Positions 5,843-12,876 of a DNA stretch of 16,299 nt are shown in pieces; the first letter of the stretch is position 1; each line of letters opens with the position of its first letter. The notes beneath the pieces were generated by a model that made no database searches, was not told the DNA's origin, and saw nothing but the letters and a program-made list of their open reading frames with translations. The position numbers and the translations under genes are program-made. The stretch is from JBBQVO01 sp038211505 (GTDB taxonomy: Bacteria > Chloroflexota > Dehalococcoidia > DSTF01 > JACRBR01), in NCBI GenBank assembly GCA_038211505.1, contig JBBQVO010000062.1, positions 1 to 16,299 of the forward strand, read 5' to 3'.

Positions 5843-6643
5843 CTACTCCCCCAATTCGCGCGAGCGTTCGTACGCGGCTTCGACGGCGTCGATGATGGTG
5901 CCGCGGATGCCGGCGCTCTCCAGCACCTGAAGTCCGGCCGCGGTCGTGCCGGCCGGAGATGTCACTTCGTTGCGGAGGTGGGCGAGATGCTTGCCGGTCG
6001 CCTGGGCGTATTTTGCGGCGCCGGCGAACGTCTGCACGGCCAGCTGCTCGGCGACATCGCGCTTCAGTCCGACGTGGACGCCGGCATCGACGAAGGCCTC
6101 GATGAGCAGGTAGACGAAGCCGGGGCCGCTGCCGGAGAGCGCGGTAGCCATATCGAGGTACTTCTCGTCTGTGACTTCAATCTCGGCGCCGAGCGCTTGA
6201 AACAGAGCGCCCGCGAGCGCCCGTGCTTCGGCGCTGACGCTGTCGGTGGCCGTCCACAGCGTCATGCCCTCGCCGATGGCGGCGGGCGTGTTCGGCATCG
6301 CGCGGATGACGGCGGGGTGGGCGAGCGCGGTGGCGATCTTCTCGATGCGCACACCCGCCATGATCGAGATGACGGTTTGATTCGGTGAGAGCTTGCCGCG
6401 CATGGCGGAAGCGGCGGCGTCGAATTCCTGCGGCTTGACGGCGAGGATGATGGCATCGGCGCCGGACGCGGCCTCGGCGGCGTCGGCGGTGGTGCGTACG
6501 CTGTAGCGGCTGGCGATGATCTTGCGGCGGTCGTCGCTGACATCGGCGATGATGGCGTCGGAAGCGGTGACGAGGCCGCGTGCGATCGTGGCTGCGAGAA
6601 TCGCTTCGCCCATGAATCCGCAGCCGATGAGTCCGAGTTTCAC
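5843..6643 (-). CDS. proC: pyrroline-5-carboxylate reductase
   Basis: The last enzyme of proline synthesis, reducing 1-pyrroline-5-carboxylate with NAD(P)H in the cytoplasm. The 266-residue protein has the N-terminal dinucleotide fold LGLIGCGFMGEAI (residues 3-15, GxGxxG), ILAVKPQ, the RAMPNTPA segment (114-121) and the C-terminal substrate signature LSGSGPGFVYLLIEAFVDAG with EVTSPAGTTAAGL (from 226). All key motifs are intact and the length is normal. GTG 6643 is chosen over the upstream start at 6706: it lies about 6 nt after AAGGGA and gives the canonical VKLGLIG start. It follows yggS by 34 nt and abuts yggT directly. Confidence 0.96.
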   Translation of the reverse strand: MKLGLIGCGFMGEAILAATIARGLVTASDAIIADVSDDRRKIIASRYSVRTTADAAEAASGADAIILAVKPQEFDAAASAMRGKLSPNQTVISIMAGVRIEKIATALAHPAVIRAMPNTPAAIGEGMTLWTATDSVSAEARALAGALFQALGAEIEVTDEKYLDMATALSGSGPGFVYLLIEAFVDAGVHVGLKRDVAEQLAVQTFAGAAKYAQATGKHLAHLRNEVTSPAGTTAAGLQVLESAGIRGTIIDAVEAAYERSRELGE

Positions 6644-6677
6644 GCCGTGTCCCTTGTCCTGCAATTCCGTAGACGAC

Positions 6678-7403
6678 TCAGCCGCCTCGTGCCCCGAATA
6701 TGGCACGGCCGACGCGTACGAGCGTCGACCCTTCTTCGACGGCGACCTCGAAGTCGTCCGTCATACCCATCGACAGCTCGCGGAGCCCGAGGCTCTCGTT
6801 GAGCTGTCGCAACGTTCGAAATATCGGCCGCGCGTCCTCCGGATCATCGCCACGTGGCGCGACGGTCATCAGCCCCAATACGTCGATGTTTGGCATCGCC
6901 GCGATGCGCCCGACGAGCCTCGTCACCGCTTCGGGTTCGACTCCGAACTTCGTCGCCTCGCCAGACACGTTGACTTCGATGAGCACTCGAACCGGCGCCG
7001 TTGCGCGGTCGCTGATGGCATTCGCGAGCTGCTCGGAATCAACAGCGTGGAGTATATCAAAGAGGTTCAACGCGGCCGGCACCTTGTTGCGCTGCAGGTG
7101 TCCGACGAGATGCCATTGCGGTCGGAGATCCTTCGCGCGCAGCGCCTCGATCTTCGCCGCTGCTTCTTGCACGCGGTTCTCGCCGAAGTCGCGCAGGCCA
7201 GCCGCGTATGCCGCTTCGACCACGGTGGCGCTGTGCGTCTTCGAGACGGCGACGAGCGTCACATCGTCGGGCGATCGCCCGGTGCGGCCAGCAGCGGCGG
7301 CTATCCGCGCACGCACGGCTGTGATGTTGTCGGCGATTTCGATCTGACGTTGGTGGTGTGTGTCGTCCATCGGGCGCAGTCTAACGGCAGTCGCCGCGTT
7401 CAT
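6678..7403 (-). CDS. yggS: YggS/PLPBP family pyridoxal-phosphate homeostasis protein
   Basis: A single-domain, fold-III (alanine-racemase-type) PLP-binding protein that carries PLP and affects vitamin B6 and amino/keto-acid balance without known catalysis. Counted from ATG 7403, Lys55 in VAVSKTH is the Schiff-base lysine. FGENRVQEA (73-81), [11 protein letters not shown] (97-107), the LIEVNVSGE strand and [14 protein letters not shown] near the C-terminus are all family hallmarks. ATG 7403 overlaps the stop of the histidine kinase gene as ATGA, suggesting coupled translation. ATG 7370 (MDDTHH) would give a more typical N-terminus, but neither has a Shine-Dalgarno. The yggS-proC-yggT order is widespread; having a two-component system in front of it is less usual. 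Confidence 0.95.
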   Translation of the reverse strand: MNAATAVRLRPMDDTHHQRQIEIADNITAVRARIAAAAGRTGRSPDDVTLVAVSKTHSATVVEAAYAAGLRDFGENRVQEAAAKIEALRAKDLRPQWHLVGHLQRNKVPAALNLFDILHAVDSEQLANAISDRATAPVRVLIEVNVSGEATKFGVEPEAVTRLVGRIAAMPNIDVLGLMTVAPRGDDPEDARPIFRTLRQLNESLGLRELSMGMTDDFEVAVEEGSTLVRVGRAIFGARGG

Positions 7404-8668
7404 CCGTGGCGAAGTTGTAGGCGGACGGTGACTGTCGTGCCGCGGCTTTCGGCGCTCTCGATGGTGATGGTGCCGCCGTGGGCGTCGATGAGCTCGCGGG
7501 CGATGGCGAGGCCGAGGCCGGTGCCGCCGGCGGCGCGCGAGCGCGCCTTGTCAACACGGTAGAAGCGATCGAAGAGGCGATTGATGTGCTCCGGAGGCAC
7601 GCCGACGCCGGTGTCCGTGACGACGATCACGGCATCGCCGCGATCGCGATGCGCACGCAGCTCGACGCTGCCACCGCGCGGTGTGTACTTGATGGCGTTG
7701 TCGAGCAGGATGAGCAGCACCTCGCGCAGGCGCTCCGGATCGGCGACGACAGGGAGTTCGGCGGCGATCTGTTCGTGGATGCGCAGGCCGGCATCGGCAG
7801 CGAGCGGTGCGGCGGCGCGCGCGGCGGCGCGCGCGATTTCGGCGACGTCGATCTCTATGCGCTGCAAGGCGATGCCGTCGCTGTCGCCGCCGGCAAGGAG
7901 GAGGAGGTCATCGAGCAGGCGCGTCATGTAAGAGGTCTCGGTGACGATGTCGTCGAGCGCTTCATCGGCGGGATGGATCGTCGCGAGCGTCTCGGAATTG
8001 GCGCGGATGACGGCGAGCGGTGTGCGCAGTTCGTGCGACGCGTCGGCAACGAACTCGCGCTGGCGGTCGAAGCTGCGGCGGACGGGACGGATGGCGACGG
8101 CGGCAACGAGCAGGCCGCCGACCGTGGCGAAGGCGAGGCCGGCGATGCCGCCACCGGCGAGCACGATCTCGAGTGTCCGCAGTGATTCGTCGCGCTCCTC
8201 GACGGACTTTCCGGCCTGCACGTATCCGAGCAGCGTGGCGTCGGCGTTGCGGACCGCGATGGTACGGAGCTGCAGGGGTTGGCCGTCGACATCGAACGAT
8301 CGCCAGTCTTCGCCTTTCGTCGATGCGGCGACGACGGCGTCACGCGCAGGCAGGCCGCCTGTCGGGACGGCGCCAGGATTAGCGACGATGTCGCCGTTCG
8401 GTGCCAGTAGCAGAACGAAGACGTCGGCGGAACCGCTGAGGTTGGCGCTGACCAGGATCGAACGCACGCTGTCTTCGCTCGCGACGACGTCACCGTCGCG
8501 CGCGACCTCCAACCGCGCCGCATCGCTGACGTCGCGTACGGCGCGATCGACGTCGGAGGAGAGGCGGTGGCCGGCCCAGACGAACACGACCGCGCCGATC
8601 GACGCAAACACGATGGCGAACGCGAGCACGTACCAGGCGGTGAGCCGCCAGCGGAGGGCTTCAAACAT
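7400..8668 (-). CDS. sensor histidine kinase of a two-component system
   Basis: A 422-residue membrane sensor kinase. Transmembrane helix 1 spans about residues 12-33, an extracytoplasmic sensor region of about 130 residues follows, and helix 2 spans about 167-193. The dimerisation/phosphoacceptor helix contains FVADASHELRTPLAVIRANS with His212. The ATPase domain shows the N box LLILLDNAIKYTP (N324), G1 box DTGVGVPPEHINRLFDRFYR and G2 box GGTGLGLAIARELIDAHGG. Only about 12 residues separate helix 2 from the H box, so there is no room for a full HAMP domain. The sensor region does not match a fold I can name, so the stimulus is unknown. The start ATG shares one base with the regulator's stop (TGATG), a coupled regulator-kinase pair. 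Confidence 0.95.
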   Translation of the reverse strand: MFEALRWRLTAWYVLAFAIVFASIGAVVFVWAGHRLSSDVDRAVRDVSDAARLEVARDGDVVASEDSVRSILVSANLSGSADVFVLLLAPNGDIVANPGAVPTGGLPARDAVVAASTKGEDWRSFDVDGQPLQLRTIAVRNADATLLGYVQAGKSVEERDESLRTLEIVLAGGGIAGLAFATVGGLLVAAVAIRPVRRSFDRQREFVADASHELRTPLAVIRANSETLATIHPADEALDDIVTETSYMTRLLDDLLLLAGGDSDGIALQRIEIDVAEIARAAARAAAPLAADAGLRIHEQIAAELPVVADPERLREVLLILLDNAIKYTPRGGSVELRAHRDRGDAVIVVTDTGVGVPPEHINRLFDRFYRVDKARSRAAGGTGLGLAIARELIDAHGGTITIESAESRGTTVTVRLQLRHG

Positions 8669-9342
8669 CAGGCCTTGAGCATATATCCAATGCCGCGGAT
8701 GGTATGGATCATCTGTCCCTTGAAGCCCTTGTCGATCTTATTGCGCAGGTAGTGGATGTAGATGTCGACGACGTTGCTGGCGAAGTCGCGGTCGTATTGC
8801 CAGACATGATCGAGGATCTGCGTCCGGGAGAGCACCTGGCCCTGGTGGCGGAGGAGCAGCTCGAGGAGTTGAAACTCCTTGACGGTCAGCTCGATCTCCT
8901 GGTCGCCGCGGACGGCGCTGTGGCGGCTCACGTCGAGGGTCAGTTCGCCAGCGCGGAGTTCGTCGCGGGCGCTGGAGGACTGCGTCTTGCGGCGGCCGAG
9001 GGCGCGGACGCGAGCCAGCAGCTCGGCGACGGCGAACGGCTTGACGAGATAGTCGTCGGCGCCAGCGTCGAGGCCTTTGACGCGATCCTGCACGTCGGTG
9101 CGCGCGGTGAGCATGAGCACGGGCATCTGGACGCCGCCAAGCCGCATCTGGCGGCAGACGTCGAAGCCGTCCATCTCCGGGAGCATGACGTCGAGCACCA
9201 TGACGTCGAAGTTGCCGCCGCGGGCGAGGTTGAGTGCGGACTTGCCGTCGCCGCTGATCTCGACCTGATGGGACTCTTCTTCGAAGACGCGCCGGACGGC
9301 GCGAGCGAGACGCAGATCGTCTTCGGCCAACAGGATTCTCAC
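8668..9342 (-). CDS. OmpR/PhoB family response regulator
   Basis: A 224-residue DNA-binding regulator partnered with the kinase encoded directly downstream. The receiver domain has the acidic pocket (D8, D9), phosphoacceptor Asp51 in VMVLDVMLPEMDGFD, Thr79 and Lys101 in DYLVKPF. The C-terminal winged helix (about residues 127-224) includes LTVKEFQLLELLLRHQGQVL, the recognition-helix region NVVDIYIHYLRNKID and the wing IHTIRGIGYML. GTG 9342 is the start, 5 nt after a strong GGAGGT. Upstream lie a -10-like hexamer and three phased direct repeats, so autoregulation is likely. It is the first gene of a unit that appears to continue through the kinase, yggS, proC and yggT. Confidence 0.96.
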   Translation of the reverse strand: MRILLAEDDLRLARAVRRVFEEESHQVEISGDGKSALNLARGGNFDVMVLDVMLPEMDGFDVCRQMRLGGVQMPVLMLTARTDVQDRVKGLDAGADDYLVKPFAVAELLARVRALGRRKTQSSSARDELRAGELTLDVSRHSAVRGDQEIELTVKEFQLLELLLRHQGQVLSRTQILDHVWQYDRDFASNVVDIYIHYLRNKIDKGFKGQMIHTIRGIGYMLKA

Positions 9343-9363
9343 GTGGCACCTCCAGCCTCGGTC

Positions 9364-9406
9364 ATGTTAGGCTCGAAACATTGGAAATGTATTGGTACCT
9401 GGTTGG
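9364..9406 (-). promoter_or_regulatory. candidate operator/promoter: three 11-bp phased CCAAT repeats and a -10 element
   Basis: On the minus strand CCAAC, CCAAT and CCAAT start at 9406, 9395 and 9384, exactly 11 bp apart. TAACAT (9369-9364, four of six -10 bases) follows the last repeat after 10 bp, where no -35 is needed if an activator binds. OmpR/PhoB-family regulators bind direct repeats at this spacing. The regulator start codon is 21 nt further on. Confidence 0.5.
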
Positions 9407-9448
9407 AGGTTTCTGGCGTACCTGCGTGAAGTTCGGTGGCGTCCGCGC

Positions 9449-9496
9449 ACCTCACCCCGGCCTTCGGCCACCCCTCTCCACACCGTGGCGAGGGGC
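9449..9496. repeat. CCTCACCCCGGCC-type palindromic repeat (copy A)
   Basis: It begins ACCTCACCCCGGCC and contains a long hairpin, CCCCTC-t-CCAC (9471-9481) pairing with GTGG-c-GAGGGG (9485-9495) across the loop ACC, with a single mismatch. A second copy with the same leading box lies at 11574-11633. This family is common between genes in environmental genomes. It sits between the regulator operator and the DUF309 gene. Confidence 0.6.
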
Positions 9497-9564
9497 TCGT
9501 TACGATGAGCGGAAGCTAGAATTCGGATTTTTCTCGGCTGACCGAGGAGTCTCCGCGGGCAACC

Positions 9565-9589
9565 GGGGCGCGGCGAGAGGCGCCCCTAC
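9565..9589. repeat. hairpin-TAC repeat, GGGGCGC/GCGCCCC type (copy 1)
   Basis: GGGGCGC (9565-9571) pairs with GCGCCCC (9580-9586) across an 8-nt loop, followed at once by TAC. A close relative is at 15628-15651. On the minus strand the CTA inside CCCCTAC is the TAG stop codon of the DUF309 gene. Confidence 0.65.
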
Positions 9590-9993
9590 GATCGGTTCGC
9601 GCGTTTCGGCTTGTGGACGAGCACGTTCGGGATACCGAGTTGATCCCATTCGAGAAAGTGCTCCGGCCCTAGGATCGCGATTTCGTCGCGGGAGCGGCGG
9701 AGATCCCCTACGAGCGATGCTACGTCTACGCCACGGTGCTGGGGATTGAATTCGTCGAGCTTGTCGATGGCGCCGTCGAGCAGTTTGATGATGCCAGGAT
9801 ATTCGCGGCGCATGAGGTGGACGAAGGCGGCGGCCATCTGGATGATGCCCTGGAAGAACAGGCGATCCGGGAGGGGCGTCACCATCCAGAGATCCTCGAG
9901 CGTCTCGTGCGACTCGAAGTAGTAGCCATCGTTAAATTCGCCGATCGCGCGGCGGAATTCGTCGAGGCGCGACTCAAGCTGCTCCGGCGTCAG
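9586..9993 (-). CDS. DUF309 family protein with an uncertain start
   Basis: The frame matches DUF309, small all-helical proteins of unknown function. The N-terminal motif EFNDGYYFESHETLEDLW (upstream of 9885) and the second motif RLFFQGIIQMAAAFVHLMRR are both present, followed by GIIKLLDGAIDKLDEF and the GVDV segment. The catch is the start: the reading frame is open from a TAG at about 10062, but the first standard start codon in it is ATG 9885, which would cut off the conserved ESHE motif. CTG 9993 (LTPEQLESRLDEF) is given here as the likely N-terminus of about 135 residues. An ATG with AAGGAG just in front lies at about 10028, but one frame off, so a single-base frameshift or sequencing error is an alternative. 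The stop codon lies inside a palindromic repeat. Confidence 0.7.
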   Translation of the reverse strand: MTPEQLESRLDEFRRAIGEFNDGYYFESHETLEDLWMVTPLPDRLFFQGIIQMAAAFVHLMRREYPGIIKLLDGAIDKLDEFNPQHRGVDVASLVGDLRRSRDEIAILGPEHFLEWDQLGIPNVLVHKPKRANRS

Positions 9994-10049
9994 GAGGGGT
10001 GCGTTGCGGAATGACTCGGGCGTGGCATTCTCCTTTGGCGCGCCGGTCG

Positions 10050-10078
10050 TGGACTCAGTGCCCGGCTCTGGCTATTGT
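10050..10078 (+). promoter_or_regulatory. candidate promoter for the dehydrogenase/DUF35/thiolase genes
   Basis: TGGACT (10050-10055) and TATTGT (10073-10078) each match four of six consensus bases with a 17-bp spacer. The predicted leader of about 35 nt contains GGAAGGA (10101-10107) upstream of ATG 10120. This is a modest match only. Confidence 0.35.
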
Positions 10079-10119
10079 AACGGCGGTCAGGCGCGGGATT
10101 GGAAGGACGACACGACGAG

Positions 10120-11148
10120 ATGAAGGCCGCACGGATCCATCAGCCCGGAAGCGCTGCCAACTATGTGTACGAGGACGCGCCGGATCCGACGGCTAGGGCC
10201 GGACAGGTGCTCGTGCGCGTCAAAGCGGTCGCGCTGAATCACCTTGAAGCGTGGGCGGCGAAAGCGCCGGCGCCGGTGAAGTTCGATGCGCCGCGCATTC
10301 TCGGCGCTGATGTCGCGGGCGTCGTCGAGGCGCTCGGCGACGGCGTACGATCGACGGCGGTCGGCGCTGAGGTGATGTTGCATCCGGGCGTGAGCTGCGG
10401 TGTGTGCGTCCGCTGCCTCGATGGCACCGACAATCTGTGCGAGCAGTATCACCTGCTGGGCCAGGGACGCGACGGCGGCATGGCTGAACTGATCGTCGTG
10501 CCGGCGGCGAATGTGTTCGCGAAGCCGGCGAACCTGACGTTTGAGGAGGCGGCGTCGATCCCTTTGGTCTTCACGACGGCGATCCACATGATCCTGACGC
10601 GGGCGCAGATCCGGTACGGCGAGACCGTACTCGTCAACGCGGCGGGCAGCGGCGTCGGCGTGGCGGCGATCCAGATCGCCAAGATGCACGGCGCGCGCGT
10701 GATCGCGAGCGCTGGGTCTGACGCGAAGCTCGAGAAGGCGCGGGCGCTGGGCGCGGACGACGTGATCAACTACACGACGTCAGATCTCGCCGACGAGGCG
10801 CGGAAGCTTACGGGCGGTCGCGGCGTCGATATGGTCGTCGAGAACGTGGGCGCGGAGATCATGGAGAAGAGCATCAAGGCGCTGGCGCGCAACGGACGTG
10901 TCGTGACGTGCGGCGCGACGGCGGGCAACAACGCGACGTGGAATGTGACGCGCTTCTTCCTGTCGCAGCAGACGATTTACGGTTCGTTCATGGGCACGAA
11001 AGCGGAGATGCTGCGCTACATCGACTACTTTTCGGATGGGCGTCTGCGGCCGGTCGTCGATGCCGTGTATCCGCTGAGCGAGGCCGCGGTCGCGGTCGAG
11101 CGGATGATGCATCGCGAGCAGTTCGGGAAGATCGTGCTGGTTCCGTAA
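10120..11148 (+). CDS. zinc-type medium-chain dehydrogenase/reductase homologue
   Basis: A 342-residue medium-chain dehydrogenase/reductase (alcohol dehydrogenase/quinone oxidoreductase superfamily). The GroES-like N-terminal domain contains a structural-zinc lobe with Cys93, Cys96, Cys99 and Cys107 in the normal C-x2-C-x2-C-x7-C spacing. The NAD(P) domain has LVNAAGSGVGVAAIQIAKMH (171-190) and LGADDVINY. The catalytic-zinc ligands of true alcohol dehydrogenases are missing: Asn40 stands where Cys is expected (VALNHLEAW), and LGADVAGVV replaces the G-H-E motif. It is therefore more likely a zinc-independent reductase of enoyl or quinone type that kept the structural zinc. ATG 10120 gives the standard MKAARIH start; a TTG at 10099 in frame would add an odd extension. 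It precedes the DUF35 gene by 18 nt. Confidence 0.9.
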   Translation: MKAARIHQPGSAANYVYEDAPDPTARAGQVLVRVKAVALNHLEAWAAKAPAPVKFDAPRILGADVAGVVEALGDGVRSTAVGAEVMLHPGVSCGVCVRCLDGTDNLCEQYHLLGQGRDGGMAELIVVPAANVFAKPANLTFEEAASIPLVFTTAIHMILTRAQIRYGETVLVNAAGSGVGVAAIQIAKMHGARVIASAGSDAKLEKARALGADDVINYTTSDLADEARKLTGGRGVDMVVENVGAEIMEKSIKALARNGRVVTCGATAGNNATWNVTRFFLSQQTIYGSFMGTKAEMLRYIDYFSDGRLRPVVDAVYPLSEAAVAVERMMHREQFGKIVLVP

Positions 11149-11166
11149 CCATGCTGAGGAGCGCCG

Positions 11167-11574
11167 ATGGCTGACTACGCGAAGCCGCTGCCGTACCCGT
11201 CGCCAGAGACGCAGCCATTTTGGGACGGCTGCAAGCGCCACGAGCTGACGCTGCCGTACTGCACGGAGTGCGAGCAGTTCTTCTTCTACCCGCGGCAGTT
11301 CTGCCCGACGTGCTTCTCGTGGGAGATCGAGTGGCGGCGTTGCAGCGGGCGCGGCACGTTGTATACGTTCGCGATCCAGTTTCGGCCGCAGATGCCGGGA
11401 TTCACGCCGCCGTACGTGACAGCGATCGTGCAGCTCGACGAGGGGCCGCGGATCATGACGAATCTGATCGGCGTCGAGCCGATGCCGGAGAACATCCGCT
11501 GCGACATGGCGGTCGAGGTCGTTTGGGAAGATGCAACGGATGAGGTGACGCTGCCGCTGTTCAAGCCGGCTTGA
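11167..11574 (+). CDS. DUF35 zinc-ribbon/OB-fold protein (acyl-CoA-associated)
   Basis: A 135-residue protein with the two-part DUF35 layout: a rubredoxin-like zinc ribbon with Cys32/Cys35 and Cys46/Cys49 (YCTECEQFFFYPRQFCPTC), then an OB-fold with the conserved GRGTLYTFAI strand, PPYVTAIVQLDEGPRIMTNL and a VEVVWED end. DUF35 proteins bind acyl-CoA and work as partners of thiolase-like enzymes; known examples are ChsH2 with the Ltp2 aldolase in steroid side-chain breakdown and the acetyl-CoA/HMG-CoA synthase bridge in archaea. The thiolase-like gene directly downstream fits this role. It starts 18 nt after the dehydrogenase gene with GAGGAGCG just upstream. A palindromic repeat begins at its stop codon. 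Confidence 0.93.
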   Translation: MADYAKPLPYPSPETQPFWDGCKRHELTLPYCTECEQFFFYPRQFCPTCFSWEIEWRRCSGRGTLYTFAIQFRPQMPGFTPPYVTAIVQLDEGPRIMTNLIGVEPMPENIRCDMAVEVVWEDATDEVTLPLFKPA

Positions 11575-11633
11575 CCTAACCCCCGGCCGTCTCCTGCGGT
11601 GACTCTTCGACCTTCCCGTGCGGGAAGGGGAGA
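11574..11633. repeat. CCTAACCCCCGGCC-type palindromic repeat (copy B)
   Basis: It begins ACCTAACCCCCGGCC directly at the DUF35 stop codon and ends in the hairpin CCTTCCCG (11611-11618) / CGGGAAGG (11621-11628), then GGAG. It shares the leading box with copy A at 9449. Placed between two genes that should be co-transcribed, it would be part of the mRNA as a stem-loop. Confidence 0.6.
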
Positions 11634-11674
11634 ACAGTGAGACCGGGACACGCGGATCGTCGAGAGGAAGTCAT

Positions 11675-12838
11675 ATGTCGTTGAACAAGCGCGTCGCTAT
11701 TGTCGGCGCTGATGAGACGGATCAGATCGGCATCGTGCCGAACATGACGCCGATCATGATGCATGCGCAAGCGGCGCGGAACGCGCTGCGAGACGCCGGC
11801 ATCGAGAAATCCGAGGTGGACGGGCTGTTCACGGCGGGCGTCGGCGGGATGGCGAGCACGCAGCTGGCTGAGTATCTCGCCATTATCCCGAAGTACACCG
11901 ATAGCACGATGACTGGCGGATCGTCGTTCGTGATCCACGTTGAGCATGCGGCGGCGGCGATCAACGCCGGGCTTTGCAGCGTGGCGTTGATCACGCACGG
12001 CGAGACGGGCTTCTCGGGACGGATGCGACGCGGGCAGCGCGGCGGCGGATTCATGTTCGACGCGACGCTGCCGGGGGCGCAGTTCGAGGTGCCGTTCGGC
12101 GTCGGCGGCGCGCCGAGCGCGTACTGCATGGCGGCGATGCGGCACATGCACGAGTACGGCACGACGAGCGAGCATCTGGCGGAAGTGGCGGTGGCGACGC
12201 GGAAGTGGGCGCAACTCAATCCGCGCGCGATGATGCGCGATGAGCTGACGATCGAGGACGTGCTGTCGTCGCGCTACATCGCCTACCCGTTCCATATCTA
12301 CGATTGCTGTCTGGTCACGGACGCCGGAGGGGCGGTCGTGGTGGTCGGCGCGGAACGCGCGCGCGAATTCAAGAAGAAGCCGGTGTGGGTGCTTGGTTCG
12401 GGTGAGGCGAGCACGCATCAATCGCTGCTGGGCATGGACGATGTGACGCGCACGCCGGCGCGTTACTCGGGGAAGGCGGCGTTCGACATGGCGGGCGTGA
12501 CGCACGCGAACATCGATGTCGTCGAGGTCTATGATTCGTTCACCTACACGGCGCTAGTGACGCTCGAGGAGTTGGGCTTTTGCGGGAGGGGCGAGGGCGG
12601 GCCGTTCGTCGCCAACCAGCGGACGGCGCCGGGCGGCGACTTTCCGATGAACACGAACGGCGGCGGCCTCTCGTACACGCATCCGGGGATGTACGGCATG
12701 TTCATCCTGATCGAAGCCGTGCGCCAGATGCGGAACGAGTGCGGCCCGCGCCAGATCGCCGATGCGAAGCTGGCGCTCGTCAACGCCACGGGCGGCATGC
12801 TGAGCGCGACGGGCACACTGATCCTCGGGCGCGACTAG
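11675..12838 (+). CDS. thiolase-like (SCP-x/Ltp2-type) protein
   Basis: A 387-residue thiolase-superfamily protein. Thiolase features are the N-terminal VAIVGADETDQIG, an A-x-x-A-L-x-D-AGI helix, VEVYDSFTYTALVTLEELGF (283-302), NTNGGGLSYTHPGMYGM (326-342, His336) and the closing ATGGMLSATGTLIL (371-384). The nucleophilic Cys of degradative thiolases is absent: the loop reads MTGGSSFVIHVEHA, with Ser83/Ser84. The usual N-E-A-F motif is replaced by V-Y-D-S-F. This matches the SCP2-thiolase-like proteins that act with DUF35 partners, for example the retro-aldolase Ltp2, so acyl-CoA aldol cleavage or a non-decarboxylating condensation is more likely than classical thiolysis. ATG 11675 follows GAGAGGAAG. 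The palindromic repeat separates it from DUF35. Confidence 0.88.
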   Translation: MSLNKRVAIVGADETDQIGIVPNMTPIMMHAQAARNALRDAGIEKSEVDGLFTAGVGGMASTQLAEYLAIIPKYTDSTMTGGSSFVIHVEHAAAAINAGLCSVALITHGETGFSGRMRRGQRGGGFMFDATLPGAQFEVPFGVGGAPSAYCMAAMRHMHEYGTTSEHLAEVAVATRKWAQLNPRAMMRDELTIEDVLSSRYIAYPFHIYDCCLVTDAGGAVVVVGAERAREFKKKPVWVLGSGEASTHQSLLGMDDVTRTPARYSGKAAFDMAGVTHANIDVVEVYDSFTYTALVTLEELGFCGRGEGGPFVANQRTAPGGDFPMNTNGGGLSYTHPGMYGMFILIEAVRQMRNECGPRQIADAKLALVNATGGMLSATGTLILGRD

Positions 12839-12876
12839 ACGGACGCCGATGAGCGGCGGTGTTGTGGGAGCTGATG

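Noticed and set aside
7400..9342. Phosphate-sensing PhoB/PhoR pair
   Set aside because: The kinase has a periplasmic sensor region and no PAS domain, there are no pst or phoU genes nearby, and the putative box is CCAAT rather than TGTCA; the pair is left unnamed.
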